Source: Pseudomonas sp. GD03858 (GTDB taxonomy: Bacteria > Pseudomonadota > Gammaproteobacteria > Pseudomonadales > Pseudomonadaceae). Taken from it: a stretch of 64,000 nt of DNA. The stretch covers positions 43,689 through 107,688 of the forward strand of contig NZ_JAOCDM010000004.1 in NCBI RefSeq assembly GCF_029840925.1, written 5' to 3'. Positions 6,990 through 18,900 of the stretch are shown in pieces. Below the pieces are notes generated by a model, which was given only the letters and a program-made list of their open reading frames with translations, was not told the origin of the DNA and did no database searches. Each line of letters opens with the position of its first letter. Within the stretch, counting starts at the first letter, position 1. The position numbers and the translations under genes are program-made.

Positions 6990-9900
6990 GCTGGTTGCCG
7001 GTGGCGGCGACGTCGGCGAAGGAGTTGCCGTTGCGGCTCACCGACAGGGTCACCTGGTTGGCGCCGTAGTCCAGCGAGCTGTTGAGGAACGCCGAGTTGG
7101 CCAGGTTGGTGGTGGCGAAGGTGCCGTTGACCCCGCCCGCGGCGCTGACCACGGTGTACTGGCCGTTGCCGCTGGCGAGGTTGGCCACCATCAGGCTGCC
7201 GCCGAGGTTGGCGGTGCCGCCGACGTTGAGGTAGTTCACCGGCGAAGTGCCCAGGTCGATGACCAGGGTGCCGCTGGCGCCATTGGTGAAGTTGCCCGAG
7301 ACGTTCAGGTTGCCGGCAGGCCCTGGCAGCACGGTGCCGTTGTTGGTCAGCCCGGCGACGGTGCCGTTGCCGGTCAGCGCGGCGCCGTTGGCCACGGTCA
7401 CCTGGGCGCCGAGGTTGCTGCCCGGGTTGGCGGCGTCGCCCACCTGGAGCACGCCCTGGTTGACGTTGAAGGCGCCGCTGAACGGCTGGTTGCCGGTCAG
7501 CAGCAAGGTGCCGCCACCTTGCTTGGTGGTGGTGCCAGTGCCGCTGAGGGTGCCATTGAAGGTGCCGTTGCTGCCCTGGGCGAACACCAGGCTGGCGTTG
7601 TTGAGGATGTTGCCTTGCAGACTGGTGGTGTTGCCGACCAGCGTGCCGCCACTGACGGTGGTACCGCCGCTGTAGGTGTTGGCGCCCGCGAGGATCAAGG
7701 TGCCGGCATCGAGCTTCTCGATACCGCCGGTGCCGACCAGCGGCGCGCTGACCGTGGCGGTGGCGCCGGCGTTGACCCGCACTGGGGCCAGGCTGCCGTC
7801 GGCGCCATTGACCGGGGTCAGGCTGCCGCCGCTGCCGGGGACCACCTGATAGCCATCGCTGAGGAACTGCAAGCCATCGAACGACTGGTTGCCCACCACG
7901 GTAACGGTCCCCGCGGTGCCGCCGAATACCGCGTAGCCGCCACTCCAGCCTTCGTTGCTGGTGCCGCTGGCGTTGGTCCAGCCGGTATTCGGGCCCCAGG
8001 TACCGCTGCCACCACCGATGCTGCCATCGGGATTGGTCTTGCCACCGTTCCAGAACTGCAGATCCTCACCGACGTTCTGCACCACCAGGTTGATCTGGTT
8101 GGCGATGGCGGTCTGCAGGCTGAGGTCGCCCAGGGCCACGCTGCCAGGAATGGCACCGAACACCAGGCCGTTATTGGTCAGCGTGCCGCCATAGTTGAAC
8201 AGTTGGTACACACCGGTGCCGAAGCCGCCGGCGTCGGTGATGTTCAGCGTGCCGTCGAGCACCAGGTTGCCATTGACCTTGACCACGGTGGTGGAGGCGG
8301 CCGGCGCGCCGAGGCTGAAGTCCAGGGCACTGCCCGAACTCAGGTCGAGGCTGCCGACGGTGAGCGGCGTGGCGCTCTGGCCTGCGGCCAGGGTGGCGCC
8401 GTTGGCGATCTGCACAGCACCGCCGTAGGTGCCGCTGCCGCCGAGACGGGCGCCGGTGGCGACCTGCACGGTGGCGCTGTCGAGGCGGCCATTGACCAGC
8501 AGGCTGCCAGCATTGACGCTGGCGGCGCCGGTGAAGGTGTTGACGCCGGTCAGCAGCAGTTCGCCGGTGCCGTTCTTGGCCAGGGTGCCATTGCCGGTGA
8601 GGTTGCCGGTGTAGCTGCCGTTGGCGTTCTGCTCGAAGGTCAGCGCGGCGTTGTTGAGGATCGCCCCCTGCAGGCTGGTGGTGTTGCCCACGACGCTGCC
8701 GGCGTTGATCTGGGTGCCGCCGCTGTAGCTGTTGGCACCGTTCAGGGTCAGCACGCCATTGCCGTTCTTGATCAGCCCTCCGCTACCGCTGACCACACCG
8801 CCCAGGGTCAGGGCGTTGCTGCCGGCGATGGCCAGGGCGCCGTTGAGCACGGTGTCGTTGGCCAGGGTGACGGCGGTATTGCTGTCCAGCGTGGTGCCGC
8901 CAGCGGCGGTCAGCACGCCACTGCCCAGCGCGCTGTCGTTGCCGACGACCAGGGTGCCGCCGTTGAGCGCGGTGCCGCCGCTGTAGCCGTTGGCGGCATT
9001 GAGCACCAGGGTGCCGGCATCTTGCTTGGCGACGCTGCCGGTGCCGTTGAGGGCGACGTTGAGGGTGGCGGTGACGCCATTGTCGACCCGCAGGTTGGTG
9101 GCGCCGTTGCCCAGCAGCTCGCCGCCCACGCCGGCATTGAGCACATAGCCGTCGGTGACGAACTGCAGGCCGGTGATGTTGTGGCTGCCATTGACGGTGA
9201 CGGTGCCCGCGGTGTTCTGGAACACGGCGAAGGTATCGTTCCAGGTGCTGTTGAGCACGCCGTTGGCATCGGTCCAGTTGGTGTTGGTGGCATCCCAGGT
9301 GCCGCTGCCGCCATCGATCACGCCGTTGGCGACACTTTGGCTGCCGTCCCAGAACAGCACGTTGCTGGCGCCACCGACCACCAGGTTGACCTGGTTGGCG
9401 ACGGCGGTCTGCACGGTCAGGTCGGTGACCGGCACCGGGGTGGTGCCAAAGCTCATGCCGTTGTTGACCAGGCTGCCGCCGTAGGCGAACAGCCGGTAGA
9501 CGCCGGCGCCGAAGCCGCCGATATCGGCGACGTTGAGCGTGCCGCCCAGGGTCAGGTCGTTGGCGACGTTGACCAGTGGGGTGCCACCAGTCGACGGCGC
9601 GCCCAGCGAGGCATTGAAGTTGGCGCCGCTGTCGAGCACCAGGTTGCCGGCGTTCAGCGTGCTGCCGCTGACAGCCGCGAGATTGCCGCCATTGGCCACC
9701 GTCACCGCGCCGCCCAGGCTGCCGGCGCCGCTGAGGCTGGCACCGCTGGCGACATTCACCGCGCCACTGGCCAGGGAGCCATCGACCTTCAGGCCGCCGC
9801 CCTGCACGTTGGTGGTGCCGGTATGGCTGTTGGCACCGTTCAGCGCCAGGGTGTCGATGCCGAGTTTGTTCAGGGTGCCGGAGCCACTGATGTTGCCGTC

Positions 9901-12900
9901 GAACACACCGCCTTCGACGTTGAGGCTGTTGCCGGCGGCGATCTGGATCGCACCGGTACCGCCGATGTCGCCGAGGCTGGTGTTGCCGTCGAGGTTGAGG
10001 CTGGCGCCGCTGCTGACGTTCAGCTGGCTCTGGGTACCCAGGGCGGTGGTGCCGATGGTGCTCAGGCTGCCGGACAGGATGTTGAGAATGCCGCTGAAGG
10101 TATTGTTGCCCGACAGGGTCAGGTCGGCCAGGCCGCTCTTGTTCAGCTCGCCCGCGCCGCTGAGCACACCGGCCAGGTGCAGGTCGTTGCTGCCCAGCAC
10201 GTTGAGCACGCCGCTGACATTGACCGGGTTGGCCAGGGTGACGGCACTGGCACTGTCGAGGTTGGCGTTGCCGGTGACCTCGAGACCGCCAGTGCCCAGC
10301 GCCGCGTTGTTGCCGACCACCAGGGTGCCGGTCTGCAACTCGGTGCCGCCGCTGTAGGTGTTGGCCCCCATCAGCGCGAAGCGGGCCGTGCCTGTCTTGA
10401 TCAGGCGGCCGGTGCCGGCGACGGTGCCGCTCAGGGTCAGGTCGTTGCTGCCCAGCACGGTGAGATCGCCCGTGGTGCTGACGTTGTTGGCCAGGGTAAC
10501 CGCCTGGCTGCTGTCCAGGCTGGTACCCGCCGCCGTGCTCAGGTTGCCGGTGCCGAGCGCGGTATTGGCGCCCAGCACCAGGGTACCGCCGTTGAGCGCG
10601 GTGTTGCCGGCGAAGGTATTGTTGCCGGCCAGCGCCAACCGTGCGTTGCCTGCCTTGACCAGGCCGCCGGTGCCACCGATGTTGCCGTTGAGCGCCAGGT
10701 CGTTGCTACCGGCGATGTTCAGCGGACCGGCCAGGGTGATGGCATTGCCCAGGGTTACCGAGGCGTTGCTGTCGAGGGTGGTGCCCGCCGTGGTGTCGAG
10801 CGCGCCGCTGCCCATGGCTGCGTTGTGGCCGACAATCAGGGTACCGCCGCTGAGCAGGGTGCCACCGCTGTAGCTGTTGTTGCCGTTGAGCACCAGGGTG
10901 CCGGTGTCGAGCTTGTTGAGCTTGCCGACGCCGCTCAGGCCGACATCGAGGGTCGCCGTGGCGCCGGGGTCGACCCGCACGCTGGTGTCGCCACCGCTGC
11001 CGTTGATCAGGTCGAGCGCGCCACCGGTGCCGGCCAGCAGGCGATAGCCATCGCTGACGAACTGCAGGCCGTTGACCGTCTGGCTGCCCTCGACGGTGAC
11101 ATCGCCCGGCGTGCCCTGGAACACCGCGAAGGTGCTGCCCCAAGTGGTGTTGAGCACGCCGTTGAGGTCGGTCCAGTTGGTGTTGCCGGCGTTCCACACG
11201 CCGGTGCCGCCATCGACCTGGCCGTTGGGCACGCTCTGGCTGCCGTCCCAGAACTGGATGTTCAGGCCCGCGGCGCTGACCAGCAGGTTGACCTGGTTGG
11301 CCAGGACGGTCTGCAGGCTCACGTCGCCCAGGCCCACGCCCAGTGGCAGGCTGCCGAAGTCCAGGCCATTGTCGGTCAGGGAGCCGGCGTAGTCGAAGAT
11401 GCGGTACACACCGTTGCCGAAGCCGCCGATGCTGCCGACATTGAGCGTGCCGTCGAGGGTCAGGTTGCCGCCGACGTTGAACAGCGCGGTGCCGCCGGTT
11501 GACGGCGCGCCGAGGCCGACATCGACGATCGAGCCGCTGTTGAGCACCAGGCTGCCGAGGCCCAGGGTGGCGCCGCTCTGCCCGGCCAGATGGCCGCCGT
11601 TGCTGATCACCACGGTGGCGTTGGCGGTGCCGCTACCGGTCAGGGTGGCACCACTGGCGACCGTCAGCAGGTTGCTGCCCAGGGTGCCGTCCACTTTCAG
11701 GGTGCCGGCGTTGACCTGGGTGTTGTCGGCCAGGTTGCTGGTGCCGGTCAGCGTCAGGGTGCCGCTGCCGACCTTGGTCAGGCCGCCCAGGCCGTTGAGG
11801 CCACCGGCGAAGGTGCTGCTGAGGTTGTTGCTGCCCAGGCTCAGGACACTGCCGATACCGACATCGACCTGACCGCTGCCGGTCAGGCTGCCGAGGCTGG
11901 CATTGCCGTTGAGGTTGAGCTGGCCGCTGGCACCGACGTTGACGGTGTCGACGTTGGCCAGCACACCGCTACCAAGGGTGGTCAGGGAGCCGGCCTGGAT
12001 GTCGACGTTACCGGTGAAGGTCTTGACGCCGACCAGGGTGAGGTCGTCGACGCCGGTCTTGACCAGGTTGCCACTGCCGCCGAGGTCGCCGCTGAGGATC
12101 AGCGCATTGGCGGCTTCGACGGTCAGGTTGGCGCCGTTGCTCAGGGCGATGGTGTTGCCCAGGGCCATGGGGGCGCTGTTGGCCAGGGTGGCGTCGGCGG
12201 TAACCGCCAAGGTGCCGGTGCCCAGCGCGCCGCTGCTGCCCAGGGTCAGGCGCCCGGCGTTGAGCTGGGTGCCGCCCTGGTAGCCGTTGTTGCCATTGAG
12301 GGTCAGGTTGCCGCTGCCATTCTTGGTCAAGCCGGCAGTGCCGTTGAGCACGCCGTTGAGGGTCAGATCGTTGCCACCGTCGACGGTCAGCCCGGCATTG
12401 AGGGTGACGTTGTTGGCCAGGGTGGTGCCGGTGCCGCTGCTCAAGGTCGAGGCCCCGGCCACGGTCAGGGCGCCCTGCCCCAGCGCGTTGTCGTTGCCGA
12501 CCACCAGCCGGCCAGCGCCGAGGGTGGTGCCGCCCAGGTAGTTGTTGGCGCCGTTTAGGGTCAGGGTGGCGCTCCCGGACTTGTTCAGGCCACCGACGCC
12601 GTCCACCACACCGGTGAGGGTCAGGTCGGCGCTGCCTGGCAGGTTGAGGGTGCCTCCCAGGTGCACGTTGTTGGCCAGGGTGACGCCCGCGCCGCCTGCA
12701 TCGAGGCTGGTATTGGCGTCGGTGCTGAGGTCGCCGCTGCCCAACGCGGTGTTGCTGCCGACCACCAGGGTGCCTGCGTTGAGGCTGGTGCCGCCGCTGT
12801 AGGTGTTGTTGCCGTTGAGGGTCAGGGTGGCGGCGCCGTTCTTGATCAGACCATTGCTGCCGGAAACCACGCCGTTGAGGGTCAGCGCCTGGCTGCCGCC

Positions 12901-15900
12901 AAGGGTCAGGTTGCCACCGGCAAGGTTGACGGCGTTCACCAGCACCAGCGCCTGGCTGGCATCGAGGCTGGCGGCGCCGTTGACGGTCAGGGCTCCGCTG
13001 CCCAGGGCCCCGGCATTGCCGAGCAGCAGGCTGCCGGCCTGCAGCGAAGTACCACCGGCATAGGTGTTGTTGCCATTGAGCACCAGTTGCCCGGCGCCAA
13101 GCTTGTTCAGCGCCCCGGCACCACTGATGACACCATCGAGGGTCAGGGTCTGGGTGTTGTTGACGCCGAGAGTGACACCGGTGCCGAGGCCGATGGCGTT
13201 GGCCACCTGCAGCACGCCGATAGTGGCCAGGGTGCTGTTGCCGGTCACCGCCAGGCTGCCCGTACCCAAGGCGGTGTTGTTGCCCAGGGTCAAGGTGCCA
13301 GCCCCAAGGGTGGTGGTGCCCTGGTAGGTGTTGGCGGCACCGAGGGTCAGGTTGCCGCTGCCGGTCTTGCTCAGGCCACCAGTGCCGCTGATCACGCCAT
13401 TGAGCGCCAGGTTGTCGTTGCCGATCAGGCTCAGGGTGTCGTTGAGCGTCACCTGGTTGGCCAGGGTCAGCGCGCCAAGGGTGGCCAGCTCGCTCGCACC
13501 GCCGACAGTCAGGGTGCCGGTGCCCAGCGCCTGGTTGTTGCCCAGGGTGAGGGTGCCGGCGTTGAGGGTCACGCCACCGGTCAGGGTGTTGGCGCCACTG
13601 AGGGTCAGGTTGGCGGCGCCGTTCTTGGTCAGATTGCCGGCCCCCGTGACCAACCCGCCCAGTTCCAGGTTGTTGCTGCCGGCGATCGTGACACCGCCCC
13701 CCAGGTTGACGGTATTGCCGATGCTCAGCGCAGTGTTGCTATCGAGCGTGGTGCCGGCTGCCGCATTGAGCTGGCCGAGACCGAGCGCGGTGGTGCTGCC
13801 GAGCACCAGGGTGCCGGCATTGAGATTGGTGTTGCCCAGGTTGCCATTGGCGCCATTGAGGGTCAGGGTGCCACTGCCGATCTTGGTCAGGCCGCCGACA
13901 CCGCCGATGCTGCCGCCCAGGGTCAGGTTCTGCGCCCCGGCGATGGTCAGGTTGCCGGCCAGGTTGATCTGGTTGGCCAGGGTGACGCTGGCGTTGCTGC
14001 TCAGGGTGGTGCCGCCGACCGCGTTCAGGGCACCCGTGCCCAGCGCAGTGTTGCTTCCCACCACCAGAGCGCCGCCGTTCAGGCTGGTGCTGCCCTGCTG
14101 GCTGTTGCTGCCGTTGAGGGTGAGCGTGCCGGCGCCGGCCTTGATCAGGCCACCGCTGCCGCTGAGCGCACCATTGAGCGTCAGGTCATTGCTGCCCGGC
14201 AGGGTGAGGTTGGCGTTCAGGGCGATGGTATTGCCCAGTGCCAGGTTGCCGGTGGTGTCCAGGCTGGAGGCGCCGGTTACCGCCAAGCCGCTCGTGCCCA
14301 GCGCCTGGGCGTTGCCCAGGGTCAGGGTGCCGGCGCCCAGGCTGGTGCCGCCGCTGTAGGTGTTGGCGCTGCCCAGGGTCAGGTTGGCGCCGCCGCCCTT
14401 GACCAGGCTGCCAAGACCGGAAACCACGCCGGACAGCCCCAGGTCGGCGGAACCGGCGACGGTCAGGGCACCGCTGAGATTGAAGGCGTTGCCGAGGGTC
14501 ACGGCGGTGTTGCTGTCCAGGGTGGTGCCGTTGGCGGTACTGACCGAGCCGGTACCAAAAGCGCTGTTGTTGCCGACCACGACCGTGCCGCCGTTGAACA
14601 GGGTGCCGCCGGTGTAGCTGTTGGCGCCATTGAGCACCAGGGTACCGCTGTCGAGCTTGGCCAGCTGGCCGCTGCCCGAGAGACCGATGTTGAGGGTCGC
14701 GGTTACGCCGGGGTCGACACGCACGGCGAAGGCGCCGTTGCTGCCGTTGACCAGGTCCAGCCCACCAGCGCCGATCAGGCGATAGCCATTGGTGACGAAC
14801 TGCAGCCCGGTGGCGGCCTGGGTGCCGACCACGGTGACATCCCCCGCGGTGCCCTGGAACACCGCGAAATCGTTGGCCCAGCTGCCGTTGAGCACGCCGT
14901 TGACATCGGTCCAGTTGGTGTTGCTGCCATTCCAGGTGCCGTTGCCGCCGTCGATCACGCCATTGGGCACGTTCTGGCCGCCATCCCAGAACTGCACGGT
15001 GCCGGTGGCACCGCCAACCAGCAGGTTGACTTGGCTGCCGATGGACGTCTGCACCTGCAGGTCGCCGGGCAGCATGGCACCCGGCACGTTGCCGACCAGC
15101 AGGCCGTTGTCGACCAGCGCGCCGGTGTAGTCGAACAGCCGGTAGATACCGGTGCCGAAACCGCCGAGATCGGTGACGTTGAGGGTACCGTCCAGGGTCA
15201 GGTTGCCGTTGACGTTGACCAGTGCCGTGCCGCCAGTGGCGGGCGAGCCCAGGCCGAAGTCGAGGATCGAGCCACTGTGCAGCGTCAGCGCGCCGGTGCC
15301 GAGGGTCGCGCCGCTGTTGGCCAGCAGGTGCGCGCCGTTGGCGATGTCGAGCGCGCCCAGCAGGCTGCCGGTGCCGCCGAGGCTGGCGCCACTGTTGACC
15401 TGCACGCTGGCGCTGGCCAGGGAGCCGGTTACGTTGAGCAGGCCGGCGTTGACCGTGGTGTTGCCGCCGAACACGTTCGTGCCCGACAGCTCCAGGCTGC
15501 CGGTACCTTGCTTGATCAGCCCGCCGCTGCCGGCCAGGACACCGCTGAACACGCCATTGAGGTTGTTGCCACCCACGCTCAGATCGCTGCCTGCGCCAAG
15601 GTTCACCGTGCCGGCGCCGGTCAGGCCGCCAATGCTGGCACTGGCGCCGAGGTTGAGGCTGGCACCGGCACCGACATTGACCCCTGAGGTATTGCCCAAG
15701 GCCGCGCCGCCAACGGTGCTGATGCTGCCACCTTGCAGGTCGATGGCACCGCTGAAGGTGTTGTTGCCGGTAAGCGTCAGGTCGGACACGCCGTTCTTGA
15801 TCAAGCCGCCGGTGCCGGCAAGCACGCCGCCCAGGGTCAGGTTGCTGCTGCCGCCCAGGGTCAGGTTGGCGCCGAGGTTGACGTTGTTGCCCAGGGTCAG

Positions 15901-18900
15901 CGCCGAGCTGTTGGCCAGGGTCGACGCGCCAGTGACGTTCAGCGCGCCGGTCCCCAGCGCCGTGGCGTTGGCCAGGGTCAGGGTACCGGCATTGAGGTTG
16001 AGGCCACCGCTGAAAGTGTTGGCCCCCGACAGGGTCAGGTTGCTGCTGCCGTTCTTGGTCAGCGCGCCAGTGCCGCTGATCACGCCGCCGAGCGTGGTGT
16101 TGCTGCTGCCCGGCAAGGTCAGGGTGGCGCCGGCTCCCAGGTTGATGGCGTTGCCCAGGTTGAGCGCGGCGCTGCCCTCGAGGCTGGCATTGCCGCCCAC
16201 GCTCAGGGCACCGCTGCCGATGGCGTTGTTGTTGCCCAGGGTCAGCAGCCCGGCATTGAGGGTGGTGCCGCCGCTGTAGGTGTTGTTGCCGTTGAGGGTC
16301 AGCCCGGCGCTGCCGTTCTTGACCAGCGCGCCACTGCCGCTGATCAGGCCGCCGAGGGTGGTGGCATTGCTGCCCAGCACGGTCAGGGTGTTGCCGCCCA
16401 GGCCGATGCCGTTGGTCACCGCCACCGCGGTACTGGCATCGAGGTTGGCGTTGCCGCCCAGGGTCAGGGCGCCGATCCCCAGCGCGGTGTTGCTGCCGAG
16501 GGTGAGCGTGCCGGCATTGAGCTGGGTGCCGTTGGTGTAGATGTTGTTACCGCTGAGGGTCAGGTTGGCGTTGCCGTTCTTGATCAGCGAACCAATACCG
16601 CTGACCACGCCGCCCAGGGCCAGGTCGGCGCCGCCATCGATGGTCAGGGGGCCGGCGATGGTGACGCCGTTGGCCAGGCTCACCGCGGTGCTGGCATCCA
16701 GGTGGGTGCCGGCCAGGGTGTTGAGGGTACCGGTACCCAGTGCGGTGTTGCTGCCGACTACCAGGGTGCCGTCGTTGAGGCGGGTAAGGCCGCTGTTGCT
16801 GTTGTTGCCGGTCAGGGTCAGGGTGGTGGCGCCGTTCTTGGTGATGCCACCGTTGCCGGCGATGGTGCCGCTCAATGTCAGGTCGTTGCTGCCGGGCAGG
16901 ATGAAGTTGCCGGCCAGGTTCAGTGCGTTGCCAATGTTCAGACCGGCCACGCTGGTGTCCAGGGTGGTGTTGTTGGCGGCATTGAGCGCGCCGGTACCCA
17001 GGGCGGTGTTGCTGCCGAGCACCAGGGTACCGGCGTTGAGGGCAGTAGTACCGCTGTGCGTGTTGTTGCCACTGAGGGTCAGGGTGGCGCTGCCGCTTTT
17101 GATCAGGCCGCCGGTGCCGCTGAGCGTGCCGGCCAGGGTCAGGTTGCTGGTGGTGGGCAGCGACAGGTCGGCGCCCAGGTTGATGGCGTTGTTCAGGGTC
17201 ATCGCCGTCGAGTTGGCCAGGGTGGCAACGCCGCCGATGTTCAGCGCGCCGGTCCCAAGCGCCGCGGCGCTGGCCAGGGTCAGGGTGCCGGCGTTGAGGT
17301 CGAGGCCGCCGCTGAAGGTGTTGGCGCCGCTCAGGGTCAGGTTGCTGGCGCCGTTCTTGACCAGGCCACCGGTACCACCGATCACGCCGCCGAGGGTGGT
17401 GGCATTGCTGCCCGCCAGGGTCAGGGTATTGCCGGCGAGGTTGATGGCGTTGCCCAGGTTGAGCGCTCCGCTGCCGTCGAGGCTGGCATTGCCACCCAGG
17501 GTCAACGCACCGGTGCCGAGGGCGTTGCTGTTGCCCAGGGTCAAGGTGCCTGCGTTGAGGGTAGTGCCGCCGCTGAAGGTGTTGTTGCCGTTGAGCGTCA
17601 GGCCGGCGCTGCCGCTCTTGACCAGCGCGCCGGTGCCGCTGATCTGCCCGGTCAGGGTGGTGGCGTTGCTGCCCAGCACAGTCAGGGTGTTGGCGCCGAG
17701 GCTGATGCTATTGGTCACCGCGACGGCGCTGCTGGTGTCGAGGTTGGCGTTGCCACCCAGGGTCAGGCCGCCGATGCCCAATGCGGTGTTGCTGCCGAGG
17801 ATCAGCGTGCCGGCGTTGAGCTGGGTGCCGTTGGTGAAGACGTTGTTGCCGCTCAGGGTCAGGCTGGCGTTGCCGTTCTTGACCAGCGAGCCGATGCCGC
17901 TGAGCACGCCGCTCAGGCCCAGGTCGGCGCTGCCGTCGATAGTCAGGGGGCCGGCGATGATGGCGTTGTTGGCCAGGCTCACGGCAGTGCTGGCGTCCAG
18001 GTGGGTGCCGGCGGCGGTGTTGAGGGTACCGGTGCCCAGCGCGGTGTTGCTGCCGACCACCAGGGTACCGCTGTTGAGGAAGGTGGAGCCGCTGTTGGTG
18101 TTGGCACCGGTCAGGGTCAAGCTGGTGTTGCCGCCCTTGGTGATGCCGCCAACGCCGGCGATGACGCCGCTCAGGGTCAGGTCGTTGCTGCCAGGCAGGT
18201 TCAGGTTGCCGGCCAGGGTCAAGCCATTGGCGATGTTCAGCCCCGCGACGCTGGTGTCCAGCGTGGTGTTGGCGGCGGCGTTGAGCGCGCCGCTGCCCAG
18301 CGCGGTGTTGCTGCCGAGCACCAGGGTGCCGGCGTTGAGCGCGGTGACGCCGCTGTGGGTGTTGGCGCCGCTCAGGGTCAGGCTGGCGCTGCCATTCTTG
18401 ATCAGGCCACCCGTACCGCTGAGATTACCGGCCAGATTGAGATTGTTGGCGCCGGCCAGGGTCAGGTCGGCGCCGAGGTTGACGCCATTGCTCAGCGTCA
18501 TCGCCACGGCGTTGGCCAGGGTCGAGGCTCCACCGACGGTCAAGTCGCCCGTGCCCAGGGCCGCCGCGCTGGCCAGGGTCAGGGTACCGGCATTGAGGTT
18601 CAGCCCGCCGCTGTAGGTGTTGGCGCCACCCAGGGTCAGGTTGGTGCTGCCGTTCTTGATCAGTGCTCCGGTACCGCTGATCACCCCGCCCAGGGTGGTG
18701 GCGCTGGTGCCCGCCAGGGTCAGGGTGTTGCCGGCCAGATTGATGGCATTGCCCAGGTTGACCGCCACGCCCGCATCCAGGCTGGCATTGCCACCGAGGG
18801 TCAGCGCGCCGGTACCCAGGGCATTGTTGTTGCCCACGGTCAGCACGCCGCTATTGAGGGTAGTGCCGCCGCTGAAGGTGTTGTTGCCGTTGAGCGTCAG

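Noticed and set aside
6960..7010. Programmed ribosomal frameshift joining passenger and barrel
   Set aside because: No slippery heptamer, homopolymer or stimulatory structure is visible at CAG-C-GTG-GCC. A mutation or base-call error is simpler.
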